NCBI RefSeq assembly: GCF_014649755.1
Contig: NZ_BMTQ01000008.1
Coordinates: 62,001-126,000, forward strand
Length of the DNA: 64,000 nucleotides
Source of the DNA: Streptomyces litmocidini
GTDB lineage: Bacteria; Actinomycetota; Actinomycetes; Streptomycetales; Streptomycetaceae
Direction: 5' to 3'
The notes under the pieces: generated by a model
The model's input: only the letters and a program-made list of their open reading frames with translations
Told to the model about the DNA's origin: nothing
The model's database searches: none
Program-made: the position numbers and the translations under genes
In this document: positions 1-8,298 of the stretch, in pieces
Layout of the letters: the number at the start of each line of letters is the position of its first letter
How positions within the stretch are numbered: position 1 is the first letter of the stretch

Positions 1-1101
1 GCGATCGCCTCGGCCACCCAGATCGGGTACGCGCTCGGCATCCTGCTGCTCGTGCCGCTCGCCGACTCCGCGCGGCTGCGCCGCCTCACCTCGGTGCTGC
101 TCGCCCTGACCTGTGCCGCCCTGCTCGTCGCGGCGGCGGCGCCCGACGTGGTCACCCTGACGCTCGCGACCCTCGCGCTCTCCACCACGACGGTGCTGCC
201 GCAGATCCTCACCCCGGTGGCGGCGGTGCTCGCCGGCCCCGGACGGCAGGGGCGGGTCGTGGGTCTGGTGGGTCTGGGCCTGACGCTGGGATCGACGCTC
301 TCCCGTACGGTCTCGGGCGCCGTGGCCGACGCGAGCGGCAGCTGGCGGACGGCCTACGCGGTGGCGGCCGTGGCGACGGCGGCGCTGCTCCCCGTGCTCC
401 CCCGCCGGCTGCCCGAACGGCTGGGGTCGCGGGGGGACACCTCGTACGCCGGGCTCCTGGCCGGGCTTCCGCGGCTCCTCGCGGTCCACCGGGAGCTGCG
501 GATCCCGGCGCTGCTCGGGGCGTGCGTCTTCGCGGCGTCCAGCGTCTTCTGGTCGGTGCTCGCCTTCCACCTGGCGGCCCCGCCGCTCGGGTACGGGCCG
601 GGGGCGGTGGGCCTCTTCGGGGTGCTGACCCTGCCGGCGGCGTTGCTCTCGGCGGCGGCGGGGCCGCTGACCGACCGGTACGGGGCCCCTGCGGTGAACG
701 CCGGGGGGCTGGTGTGCGCGGGGCTCGGCCTCGCGGCGGCCGGACTCGCCCCGTACGCCCCCGTGGCCCTGGTGGCCGGGGCGAACCTGCTGGTGGTCGG
801 GGTCAGCTCGTGCCAGGTGGCCGGTCAGGCGCGGATCTTCGGGATCGGCCGGGCGGTGGCGGCCCGGGTCAACACGGTCTTCATGCTGGCCACGTTCGGC
901 GGCGGGGCCCTCGGCTCCCTCGCCGGGGCCTGGCTGTACGGGGCGCACGGCTGGTCGGCCGCTCTGCTCGCCGCGGGGGCGTGCGTCGTCGCCGGCGGGC
1001 TCGTGGTGGTCTCCGGGCGACCGGCGGTCCCGAGTTGCGTCCGGGACGTCACACGGGAGGCTGGGGGTATCCGCCCGCGCATCCCGCAGGGAGAGTCATG
1101 A
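1..1101 (+). CDS. MFS transporter, C-terminal part (5' end outside window)
   Basis: The frame is open from the first base, so the N-terminus lies upstream; 366 residues remain. The protein is a chain of hydrophobic Ala/Leu/Val/Gly helices in the inner membrane. Its first residues (ATQIGYALGILLLVPLAD) match the helix 2 to loop 2-3 signature of major facilitator drug or sugar exporters, with the basic loop RLRRL just after. A second, equivalent loop, GPLTDRYG, marks the C-terminal six-helix half. Substrate cannot be read from sequence; proton-driven efflux is the usual role of this subgroup. The stop overlaps the start of the cupin gene by four bases (ATGA), implying translational coupling. Confidence 0.9.
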   Translation, partial: AIASATQIGYALGILLLVPLADSARLRRLTSVLLALTCAALLVAAAAPDVVTLTLATLALSTTTVLPQILTPVAAVLAGPGRQGRVVGLVGLGLTLGSTLSRTVSGAVADASGSWRTAYAVAAVATAALLPVLPRRLPERLGSRGDTSYAGLLAGLPRLLAVHRELRIPALLGACVFAASSVFWSVLAFHLAAPPLGYGPGAVGLFGVLTLPAALLSAAAGPLTDRYGAPAVNAGGLVCAGLGLAAAGLAPYAPVALVAGANLLVVGVSSCQVAGQARIFGIGRAVAARVNTVFMLATFGGGALGSLAGAWLYGAHGWSAALLAAGACVVAGGLVVVSGRPAVPSCVRDVTREAGGIRPRIPQGES

Positions 1102-1418
1102 TGCTGGACCTCACCGCCCTCGCCGACGAACACCTGACCGCGGCCCGTACGGCGCCGCACGGGCGCAGCGCCCATCTGGTGATGCACGACGGGGTGCTGC
1201 GGCAGACCGTCATCGCCCTGACCTCGGGCACGTCCCTGGACGAGCACAACGCGCCGCCGGCCGCGAGCCTCCAGGTGCTGCGGGGCCGGGTGAGCCTGAC
1301 GGCGGCCGGGCGGTCCGAGGAACTGCGGTCCGGCACGCTGCGGATGATCCCCAAGGAACGGCACGGGCTGACGGCGCTGGAGGACGCGGTGGTGCTCCTC
1401 ACGGCCGTGAACGACTGA
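1098..1418 (+). CDS. small cupin-fold protein
   Basis: This 106-residue protein has a single cupin-type beta-barrel pattern: TSGTSLDEHNAPPAASLQVL, then LRGRVSLTAAG and the second half GTLRMIPKERHGLTALEDAV. The conserved His and Glu (EHN, then ERHG) could bind a metal, but the complete two-motif ligand set is not clear. The ATG is chosen because it overlaps the MFS stop and follows GGGAGAG. It is probably cotranscribed with the exporter. Proteins of this kind are usually annotated only as cupin-domain proteins; substrate and reaction are unknown. Confidence 0.8.
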   Translation: MMLDLTALADEHLTAARTAPHGRSAHLVMHDGVLRQTVIALTSGTSLDEHNAPPAASLQVLRGRVSLTAAGRSEELRSGTLRMIPKERHGLTALEDAVVLLTAVND

Positions 1419-1480
1419 GGGAAGGCGCCCGGTCGGATATTCGCTGCCCCGCCGGCCGGTGGACGGGCAGACTCGCCCCC

Positions 1481-2119
1481 ATGACGGACACGAGGGCAGC
1501 GGCGGACACGAAGGCGTTCCGGGACGAGGTGGGCCGCTGGGCGGCCGGTGGTTCCGACGGGGACACGGCGCGGGGGCTGGCCGTGGCACTGGGGCTGCGC
1601 ACGGCGGTGCTCCTGGAGGGCCCGAGCGACTTCGCGGCCGTCGGGACGCTGGCCGCGCGGCGCGGCCGGGACCTCGCCGCGGAAGGCGTGTGCGTGGTGT
1701 CCATGGGCGGGGCGATGAGCGTCGCCCGCTACGCCGAACTGCTCGGACCGCCCGGTCTCGGCCTGCGCCTGACGGGTCTGTGCGACGAGCGCGAGCGGGG
1801 CTTCTACGAGCGGGGCCTGCTGCGGGCCGGAGCCCCCCGCGAGGACTTCTTCGTCTGTGTGGCGGACCTGGAGGACGAGCTCATCCGCGCGCTGGGCCCG
1901 GCGAAGGTCGAGGAGATCATCCGGAGGGAGGGCGACCTGCGCCCCTGGCAGACCTTCCTGACCCAGCCCGCCCAGCACGGCCGGCCCCGGCACCGGCAGC
2001 TGCGGCGCTTCCTCGGCACGAAGAAGGGCCGCAAGATCCGCTACGGCACCCTCCTGGTGGAGGCCCTGGACGCCGACCGGGTGCCGGCGCCGCTCGACGG
2101 CCTCCTGGCGAGCGTGTGA
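1481..2119 (+). CDS. TOPRIM-domain protein, OLD-nuclease-like
   Basis: The 212-residue protein carries a TOPRIM fold: LLEGPSDF with the catalytic Glu near residue 46, a glycine turn VSMGGAMSVARY, and an acidic second motif LCDERE with Asp near 102. TOPRIM domains of this VEGPSD type occur at the C-terminus of OLD-family ATP-dependent endonucleases, but the ATPase half is absent here, so this is a free-standing TOPRIM protein. The rest (ELIRALGP, then a basic FLGTKKGRKIRYG stretch) resembles the OLD tail. It may nick or bind DNA with divalent metal; biological role is unknown. Its last 79 bases overlap the convergent gene at 2041-2409. Confidence 0.75.
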   Translation: MTDTRAAADTKAFRDEVGRWAAGGSDGDTARGLAVALGLRTAVLLEGPSDFAAVGTLAARRGRDLAAEGVCVVSMGGAMSVARYAELLGPPGLGLRLTGLCDERERGFYERGLLRAGAPREDFFVCVADLEDELIRALGPAKVEEIIRREGDLRPWQTFLTQPAQHGRPRHRQLRRFLGTKKGRKIRYGTLLVEALDADRVPAPLDGLLASV

Positions 2120-2409
2120 GCGGCGGGAGGCGCGACGTCACCTGCTCGTTCCGAAGGCACGGGAGCGGACGCCTCCGGGTCCGGTCGCGTGGGCCCGGGC
2201 GTCACGTCGAGCCGGGAGACGCGCCCCTGCCGGTCGATCCGCACGTCCAGCGGCCGGGGCACCAGGACGCCGTCCCGCGTCCAGGTCCAGCGGGTCGTCC
2301 ACCCCAACTCCGCCCGCCTCCCCACGGGGTACGTCGCGTGGGCCCCGGCCTCCTCCGCCCGGGGATGGTGCGCCCGCGCGTACGCCCGGGCCGTCTCGCG
2401 AGGTTCCAC
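2041..2409 (-). CDS. hypothetical protein, convergent with TOPRIM gene
   Basis: A GTG-started frame of 122 residues with nearly uniform G/C third positions, which argues that it is coding. I do not recognise a family. The first 70 residues look folded (YPVGRRAELGWTTRWTWTRD, then LDVRIDRQGRVSRLDV, a beta-hairpin-like alternation); the last 50 are low-complexity Pro/Ala/Arg and overlap the opposite gene, so the natural stop may have drifted. It lies 40 bases downstream of the Cache-domain gene on the same strand and is possibly the last gene of that operon. Confidence 0.5.
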   Translation of the reverse strand: MEPRETARAYARAHHPRAEEAGAHATYPVGRRAELGWTTRWTWTRDGVLVPRPLDVRIDRQGRVSRLDVTPGPTRPDPEASAPVPSERAGDVAPPAAHTLARRPSSGAGTRSASRASTRRVP

Positions 2410-2449
2410 AGGCCTGGGCGGCCGGAAGGGCCGCCGGGGCCCCGGCGGC

Positions 2450-3235
2450 TCAGCCGTCCGCCATGACCAGGACGAGCGGCGTGTCCCCGCAGGGCAGCAG
2501 GCGCAGGCCGGCGGTGCGGTGTTCGGCCGGCGGGCCGGCGAGGACGGCGGCGAAGTCGGGGCCCCTGGTGAGGGATCCGGCGAGATGGGCCGGGTCGGTG
2601 GAGGCGGCGACCCGGCCCCGCGCGTTGACGAGCCGGGCCGGTGCGGGCAGTCGCTGCAGCACGGGGAGGACGGCCGCTTCGAAGTGCCGCAGGTAGACGT
2701 CGGCGGCGGTCACGCCCACGAACCGGCCGCCGAGGGTGACCGGCGCGGAGAGGGTGAGGCCGTACTCGTCGGAGCACAGGTAGTCCACGTAGGGGCCTGC
2801 GACGGCCCGGCGTCCGGTCTCGCGGGGCAGGGTGTACCAGTCCCAGTGGGTGTAGTCGGAGTAGGCGGAGTGCTCCGGGTCGAGGTCGAGGAGGAGCGGG
2901 CGGACGGCTCCGTCGGGGCCGCGCTGCCACCATTCCAGCCAGCCCGGTACGTCGGTGAGGAGCCCGGGGGCGGCGACGAAGCCGACGCCCGAGACCAGCG
3001 GATGGGCCGCGAGCCGGGCGTGCAGTCCGGGGCGCAGCGCGGTCAGGTCGGCGACTGCGGGCCCGCGGCCCGCTCCGGTCGCCCCGGCGAGCAGGGCGCC
3101 CGTGTCGGTGCCGGTCTCGGCGACGGCGGCGAAGACCTCTTCGAGGGTGTCCCGGACGCGGCCGACGACCGCGTCGACCGGATCCGTGTCAGCGACGGCC
3201 CCCGTGGGGCCCGCGAGCCCGGTGCTCCTGCCCAT
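2450..3235 (-). CDS. soluble Cache-domain (PDC-like) sensor protein
   Basis: The 261-residue protein shows a Cache/PDC ligand-binding pattern: a Trp-rich stretch (VPGWLEWW, HWDWYTLPR), the GPYVDYLCSDEYG turn and SAPVTLGGRFVGVTAADVYL, the typical end of a PDC fold. No signal peptide or membrane segment is visible, which is unusual because Cache domains are normally extracellular. The ATG at 3235 follows GAGGAGG at an 8-base spacing and overlaps the end of the GntR gene by 47 bases, so the two are translated together. Next to a polyamine-type importer it is likely a cytoplasmic ligand sensor or accessory for that system (inference). Confidence 0.82.
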   Translation of the reverse strand: MGRSTGLAGPTGAVADTDPVDAVVGRVRDTLEEVFAAVAETGTDTGALLAGATGAGRGPAVADLTALRPGLHARLAAHPLVSGVGFVAAPGLLTDVPGWLEWWQRGPDGAVRPLLLDLDPEHSAYSDYTHWDWYTLPRETGRRAVAGPYVDYLCSDEYGLTLSAPVTLGGRFVGVTAADVYLRHFEAAVLPVLQRLPAPARLVNARGRVAASTDPAHLAGSLTRGPDFAAVLAGPPAEHRTAGLRLLPCGDTPLVLVMADG

Positions 3236-4034
3236 GCGTGTCCTCCTCGGGCTCGGTTGCGCGGCCGGGGGTGCCGAGGCGCAGCGCGATCAGCCGCCCC
3301 ACTGACTCCCGTACGCAGGTCTCGGCGAGCGTTCTGGCCCGCTCGTCGGCCTCATCCTGCACGGCGGAGATCACGGCGCGGTGACGATCCGACACATTGC
3401 CGAGGTGGACCGGGTCGTCGAGGACGAGGCAGAGGAGTGCGCCCAGGTCCGTCTGGAGGGCGATCTCCTCGCGGGTGAGGCGGGCGGACTGGGCGGCGGC
3501 GGCGAGTTCGACGTGGAAGCGGCCGTAGAGCCTGCTGCGGGTGGCCGGGTCTCCGGCGGCGGAGAGTTCCTCGACCGTACGGATGAGGGGGCGCAGGTCT
3601 CCGGGCTGGGTGCGGCGGGCGGCGAGCAGGGCGGCGGCGCCGGAGACCGCGGCCCAGTGGTCGCCGAGGTCGCGGAGCTCCTCGGTGGACCAGCCGGCGA
3701 GGCGGGCGCGCAGCCGCTCCTGCGGCGGGTCGTCGGGCAGGGTGACGAAGCTGCCGCCGCCGCGGCCCCTGCGGGTGGTGACGAGGCCTTGCTGCCGCAG
3801 GGCCATGAGGGCTTCGCGCAGGGTGACGGTGGAGACGCCGAGCTGTCCGGCGAGTTCGGTCTCGCCGGGCAGTTGCTCCCCGTCGGCGAGGAGTCCGAGC
3901 TCGATGGCGTCGCCGATGCGGCGGACGACGGTGTCGACCCGGGCCCGGGTGTCGACGGGGGTGAAGACGGCCCTGCGGGCCGCGCCGGTCCCGGCCGCGC
4001 CGCCTGCCTCGTCCGGCCTGCCGTTCGGTCTCAC
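3189..4034 (-). CDS. GntR family transcriptional regulator, FCD subfamily
   Basis: The 281-residue protein has an N-terminal winged helix (about residues 30-95: LADGEQLPGETELAGQLGVS, TVTLREALMALRQQGLV, then the wing RRGRGGGSFV), followed by an all-helical FCD effector domain (about 110-250). FadR/FCD repressors bind small carboxylates, amino acids or amines through a metal in that domain. The GTG start is preceded by GAGGTGG. It is transcribed away from the ABC importer, and the AT-rich gap between them holds a short dyad, so it probably represses the importer and itself. The inducer is not readable, but a polyamine or its catabolite fits the context. Confidence 0.9.
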   Translation of the reverse strand: MRPNGRPDEAGGAAGTGAARRAVFTPVDTRARVDTVVRRIGDAIELGLLADGEQLPGETELAGQLGVSTVTLREALMALRQQGLVTTRRGRGGGSFVTLPDDPPQERLRARLAGWSTEELRDLGDHWAAVSGAAALLAARRTQPGDLRPLIRTVEELSAAGDPATRSRLYGRFHVELAAAAQSARLTREEIALQTDLGALLCLVLDDPVHLGNVSDRHRAVISAVQDEADERARTLAETCVRESVGRLIALRLGTPGRATEPEEDTHGQEHRARGPHGGRR

Positions 4035-4100
4035 GGTTAACCACCTCGCGCGTCGGGCGTTGACTCAGGCTTTACCTTAAAGGGGTCTTGAGATTTGAAC

Positions 4101-4112
4101 TATGACTTCATA
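4101..4112. promoter_or_regulatory. candidate GntR operator in divergent promoter region
   Basis: The perfect dyad TATGA-CT-TCATA lies in the only AT-rich stretch (about 4065-4120) between the GntR gene and the importer operon. Size and position suit a winged-helix dimer site. A second palindrome, GGTTAACC (4035-4042), sits just upstream of the GntR start codon. Function is inferred from position. Confidence 0.4.
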
Positions 4113-4165
4113 TGTTTACGCCCACACCCGAGCAACGCTCCACCGCACCAGAAAGGTTCCCGCCC

Positions 4166-5203
4166 ATGGAGGGAATGGCGATCCGGCTGACGGGACTGCG
4201 CAAGACCTACGGCGGGACCGAAGCCGTGGCCGGGGTGGACCTGGAGATCGCGGACGGCGAGTTCTTCTCGATGCTCGGCCCCTCCGGCTCCGGGAAGACG
4301 ACCGTGCTGCGGATGATCGCCGGCTTCGAGGCGCCGACCGCCGGGACCGTCGAGCTGGCGGGCCGCGACGTCACCCGGCTGGCCCCCTTCGAACGGGACG
4401 TGCACACCGTCTTCCAGGACTACGCGCTCTTCCCGCACATGACGGTCGAACAGAACGTCGCCTACGGCCTGAAGGTCCGCGGCGTGCCCCGCGCCGAACG
4501 CCTGGTGCGCGCCCGGGCCGCCCTCGCGCAGGTCGGCCTCGAAGGCCTCGGCAGGCGCCGGCCCGCCGAGCTCTCCGGCGGCCAGCGCCAGCGGGTCGCC
4601 CTGGCCCGCGCGCTCGTCGGCCGCCCCCGCGTGCTGCTCCTCGACGAGCCCCTCGGCGCACTCGACCTCAAGCTCCGCGAGCGCATGCAGGTCGAACTCA
4701 AGGAGATCCAGCGGGAGGTCGGCATCACCTTCGTCTTCGTCACCCACGACCAGGAGGAGGCCCTGACGATGAGCGACCGGATCGCCGTCTTCCACCAGGG
4801 CCGGATCGAACAGGTCGCCGCCCCCGCCGAGATCTACGAGCGTCCCGCGACCCCCTTCGTGGCCGGTTTCGTCGGCACCTCCAACCTGCTGACCGGGGAG
4901 ACCGCCCGACAGGTGGTCGGGACGGCGGGCACGTACAGCATCCGCCCGGAGAAGATCCGGATCCTCCCCGACCACGAGGCACCCGGCGACCCCGGGCACT
5001 CCACCGCCGCCGGCACGGTCGCGGAGGTCGTCTACCTCGGCGACTCCACCCGCTTCCTGGTCGACCTCGACGGCGGCGGCCGGCTCACCGCCCTCCAGCA
5101 GAACCTGGAGACCTCCTCCGCCGACCTCGCCGCCTTCCGGGGCGCCCGGATCGGCCTCCAGTGGCACCCGGACCACGCCGTGCGCGTCCCCGAGACCCCG
5201 TAA
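4166..5203 (+). CDS. potA: spermidine/putrescine-type ABC transporter ATP-binding protein
   Basis: A 345-residue ATPase with all ABC motifs: Walker A GPSGSGKTT (38-46), Q-loop VFQDYALFP, signature LSGGQRQRVALARA (about 137), Walker B VLLLDEP (156-162) and switch His in THDQEE (194). A C-terminal TOBE regulatory domain follows (TSNLLTGE, IRPEKIRI, VYLGDSTRFLVDL, LQWHPDHAVRV), as in PotA-type importers. I take the ATG at 4166 because GAAAGG lies 9 bases upstream; the in-frame ATG at 4112 falls on the candidate operator. It energises the permeases encoded downstream and is the first gene of a four-gene importer operon. Confidence 0.93.
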   Translation: MEGMAIRLTGLRKTYGGTEAVAGVDLEIADGEFFSMLGPSGSGKTTVLRMIAGFEAPTAGTVELAGRDVTRLAPFERDVHTVFQDYALFPHMTVEQNVAYGLKVRGVPRAERLVRARAALAQVGLEGLGRRRPAELSGGQRQRVALARALVGRPRVLLLDEPLGALDLKLRERMQVELKEIQREVGITFVFVTHDQEEALTMSDRIAVFHQGRIEQVAAPAEIYERPATPFVAGFVGTSNLLTGETARQVVGTAGTYSIRPEKIRILPDHEAPGDPGHSTAAGTVAEVVYLGDSTRFLVDLDGGGRLTALQQNLETSSADLAAFRGARIGLQWHPDHAVRVPETP

Positions 5204-5279
5204 GCGCCCGAAAGCTCCCCGATCCCCCGTCACGCCCCGCTCCCCCACGTCCCCGTCCCCTCACGCAACGGAGAACCAC

Positions 5280-6479
5280 GTGCGCCCGCACCGCTCCCTC
5301 CTGACCGCAGCCGCCCTCTCCGGGCTGCTCCTCGTCACCGCCTGCGGATCGGCCGACCCGGCGGGGTCCGGGAAGTCCGGCGGCCTCAACCCGCCCGATC
5401 TGAAGGCACCGACGGCGCTCGGCAAGGCCGAGGGCGAGGTCGATCTGATCGCCTGGGCCGGATACGTCGAGGACGGCTCGAACGACCCGAAGGTCGACTG
5501 GGTCAGCGCCTTCGAGAAGCAGACCGGCTGTCAGGTCAACGTCAAGACCGCCGCGACCTCCGACGAGATGGTCTCGCTGATGAAGACCGGCGCCTACGAC
5601 GCCGTCTCCGCCTCCGGCGACGCCTCCCTCCGCCTCATCGCCTCCGGCGACGCCGCCCCCGTGAACACCGCGCTCGTGCCGAACTACGCCGACGTCTTCG
5701 CCGGGCTCAAGAACAAGGAGTGGAACTCCGTCAAGGGCGTCGCCTACGGCATCCCGCACGGCCGCGGCGCCAACCTCCTCATGTACGACACGGAGAAGGT
5801 GAGGCCGGCCCCCGACTCCTGGTCCGCCGTCTTCGACAAGGCCTCGGCGCACAGCGGCAAGGTCACCGCCTACGACTCCCCCATCTACCTCGCGGACGCC
5901 GCCCTCTACCTCAAGGCGACCAAGCCCGAACTGGGCATCGAGAACCCCTACGCCCTCGACGAGAAGCAGTTCGACGCCGCCGTGGCCCTGCTCAAGGAGC
6001 AGAACGCGCACATCGGCGAGTACTGGAGCGACTACCTCAAGGAGATCTCCGCCTTCAAGAGCGGCGACTCGGTCGTCGGCACCAGCTGGCAGGTGATCGC
6101 CAACCTCGCCGCGTCCGAGGGGGCGAAGGTCGACGCGGTCCTGCCGAAGGAGGGCTCCACCGGCTGGTCCGACACCTGGATGGTCTCCGCCAAGGCCAAG
6201 CACCCCACCTGCGCCTACAAGTGGCTCGACTGGATCGTCTCGCCGAAGACCAACGCACAGGTCGCCGAGTACTTCGGAGAGGCACCGGCCAACGCGAAGT
6301 CGTGCGCCGAGACCGCCGACAAGAACCACTGCGCCGTCTTCCACGCCACCGACGAGGCCTACTGGAAGCGGGTCCACTTCTGGACCACGCCCATCGAGCA
6401 GTGCCTGGACGGCCGGACGGACGCGCGCTGCGTGCCGTACGCCCAGTGGGTCCAGGCCTGGAACGAGATCAAGGGCTGA
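5280..6479 (+). CDS. potD: polyamine ABC transporter substrate-binding lipoprotein
   Basis: A 399-residue type II periplasmic-type binding protein. The N-terminus is a lipoprotein signal (basic MRPHR, hydrophobic run, lipobox LVTAC), so it is anchored outside the membrane. The mature part begins IAWAGYVEDG and continues FEKQTGCQVNVKTAATSDEM, GIPHGRGANLLMYD and ISPF-like core motifs typical of PotD/PotF proteins. Four or more cysteines in the C-terminal lobe could form disulfides. The GTG start follows ACGGAG. Putrescine or spermidine is the usual ligand of the family, though related members bind other cationic compounds, so the exact substrate is not certain. Confidence 0.9.
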   Translation: MRPHRSLLTAAALSGLLLVTACGSADPAGSGKSGGLNPPDLKAPTALGKAEGEVDLIAWAGYVEDGSNDPKVDWVSAFEKQTGCQVNVKTAATSDEMVSLMKTGAYDAVSASGDASLRLIASGDAAPVNTALVPNYADVFAGLKNKEWNSVKGVAYGIPHGRGANLLMYDTEKVRPAPDSWSAVFDKASAHSGKVTAYDSPIYLADAALYLKATKPELGIENPYALDEKQFDAAVALLKEQNAHIGEYWSDYLKEISAFKSGDSVVGTSWQVIANLAASEGAKVDAVLPKEGSTGWSDTWMVSAKAKHPTCAYKWLDWIVSPKTNAQVAEYFGEAPANAKSCAETADKNHCAVFHATDEAYWKRVHFWTTPIEQCLDGRTDARCVPYAQWVQAWNEIKG

Positions 6480-6489
6480 CCCCGGCGCC

Positions 6490-7413
6490 ATGACCGCACT
6501 CACCCCCGGGCTCTCCCCCGAGTCCGCGCGGCGAGCCGCCGGCCCCGGCCGCGGTGCCGTCCGGCGGCTCGCCGGGGCCCTGCACCGGCGGCCCCGGCTG
6601 CGCCTCGCCGCCCTGCTCACCGCCCCGCTGCTCTGGCTGGTCCTCGCCTACCTCGGCTCCCTCGCGGCCCTGTTCCTCTCCGCCTTCTGGTCGACCGACA
6701 GCTTCACCTCCGAGGTCGTCCGGATCTGGACCACGGCGAACTTCGAGGAACTCGTCGGCTCCCCCGTCTACCGCACGGTCGCCCTGCGCACCGTCGGCGT
6801 CGCCCTGGCCGTGACCGCGCTCTGCGCCGTCATCGCCTTCCCTCTCGCCTTCTACACGGCGCGCGTCGCGCACCCGCGCCGCCGCCCGCTGTTCGTGGTC
6901 GCGCTGCTCATGCCCCTGTGGGCCGGTTACCTCGTGAAGGTGTACGCGTGGCGGCTCATCCTCTCCGAAGGGGGGCCGCTCGACTGGGCGCTGCGGCCCT
7001 TCGGCCTCAGCGGACCGGGGTACGGGCTCACGGCGACGGTGCTCGTCCTGACGTACCTCTGGCTGCCCTACATGGCGCTGCCGATCCACACCGCGCTCGC
7101 CCAGCTCCCCGACAACCTCCTGAACGCCTCGGCGGACCTCGGGGCGAGGACCGGGCGGACCTTCGTCTCGGTGGTGCTGCCGCTGGTGTGGCCGGCGGTG
7201 GCCGCGGGCTCCGTCTTCACCTTCTCCCTGAGCCTCGGCGACTACATCACCGTGCAGATCGTCGGCGGCAAGACCCAGCTGATCGGCAACCTCGTCTACT
7301 CCAACGTCACCCTGAACCTGCCGCTGGCGGCCGCGCTCGGCACCGTGCCGGTCGCCGTCATCGTGGTGTACCTCCTCGCGGTGCGGCGCTCCGGTGCGCT
7401 GCGCAGCCTGTGA
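6490..7413 (+). CDS. potB: polyamine-type ABC transporter permease 1
   Basis: A 307-residue membrane protein with six predicted hydrophobic helices after a basic N-terminal tail. The permease coupling loop (EAA motif) is seen as NASADLGARTGRTFVSVVLP near residue 215. The helix LLMPLWAGYLVKVYAWRLIL and the SLSLGDYITVQIVGG segment are typical of PotB/PotH proteins. It starts 10 bases after the binding-protein stop and pairs with the next permease to make the membrane channel. Confidence 0.9.
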   Translation: MTALTPGLSPESARRAAGPGRGAVRRLAGALHRRPRLRLAALLTAPLLWLVLAYLGSLAALFLSAFWSTDSFTSEVVRIWTTANFEELVGSPVYRTVALRTVGVALAVTALCAVIAFPLAFYTARVAHPRRRPLFVVALLMPLWAGYLVKVYAWRLILSEGGPLDWALRPFGLSGPGYGLTATVLVLTYLWLPYMALPIHTALAQLPDNLLNASADLGARTGRTFVSVVLPLVWPAVAAGSVFTFSLSLGDYITVQIVGGKTQLIGNLVYSNVTLNLPLAAALGTVPVAVIVVYLLAVRRSGALRSL

Positions 7414-7435
7414 CCGGCCGGAAGGACCGCGACCG

Positions 7436-8251
7436 ATGAACCTCTCCCGTCCCGCGCGGATCGCGCTGCGCACCGCGGCCGGCCTCGGCTTCGCGGCGAT
7501 CTACCTGCCGCTGCTGCTCGTCCTGCTCGGCTCGCTCAACCCGGACCGCTCGGCGAGCTGGCCGCCGCCCGGCCTCACGCTCGACTGGTGGGCGGCGGCC
7601 TGGGACAACGAGGGCGCCCGCGAGGCGCTGTGGACCTCGGTCCGGGCGGGGGTCGCGGCGACGGCGGTGGCCCTGGTGCTCGGCACGCTCCTCGCCTTCG
7701 CCGTGCAGCGGTACGCCTTCTTCGGGCGGGAGGCCGTCTCCTTCGCGGTGGTGCTGCCGATCGCGCTGCCCGGCATCGTCACGGGCATCGCGCTCAACTC
7801 GGCCTTCGGCACGGTCCTGGAACCCCTCGGCGTCGGCCTGGGGATGTTCACGGTGGTCGTGGGCCACGCCACCTTCTGCATCGTGGTCGTCTTCAACAAC
7901 GTGGTGGCGCGGTTGCGGCGGCTGCCCGGCTCGTACGAGGAGGCCGCGATGGACCTGGGGGCGCACACGTTCCGCGCCTTCCGGGACATCACGTTCCCGC
8001 TGCTCCGCTCGGCGCTGCTCGCGGGCGGGCTGCTCGCCTTCGCGCTGTCCTTCGACGAGATCGTGGTGACGACGTTCACGGCGGGCCCCGGGGTGCAGAC
8101 CCTGCCGGTGTGGATCTTCAACAACATGACCCGCCCTCAGCAGGCCCCGGTGGTGAACGTGGTGGCGGCGGCGCTCGTCCTGCTCTCGGTGATCCCGATC
8201 TACGCGGCACAGCGGCTCTCCTCGGACACTCCGGGCGGCGGACGGGTGTGA
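7436..8251 (+). CDS. potC: polyamine-type ABC transporter permease 2
   Basis: A 271-residue inner-membrane permease. The ATG at 7436 is preceded by GGAAGGA at about 9 bases; an upstream in-frame start would overlap the previous gene and lacks a site. The EAA coupling loop reads YEEAAMDLGAHTFRAFRDIT (about residue 165), followed by LSFDEIVVTTFTAGPG, a signature of PotC/PotI proteins. Last gene of the importer operon; its end faces the convergent L,D-transpeptidase gene. Confidence 0.92.
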   Translation: MNLSRPARIALRTAAGLGFAAIYLPLLLVLLGSLNPDRSASWPPPGLTLDWWAAAWDNEGAREALWTSVRAGVAATAVALVLGTLLAFAVQRYAFFGREAVSFAVVLPIALPGIVTGIALNSAFGTVLEPLGVGLGMFTVVVGHATFCIVVVFNNVVARLRRLPGSYEEAAMDLGAHTFRAFRDITFPLLRSALLAGGLLAFALSFDEIVVTTFTAGPGVQTLPVWIFNNMTRPQQAPVVNVVAAALVLLSVIPIYAAQRLSSDTPGGGRV

Positions 8252-8298
8252 GGGGCCGGTGACGCCGAAGGGCGGTCGGGAGGGACTGGCCGGTTCGT

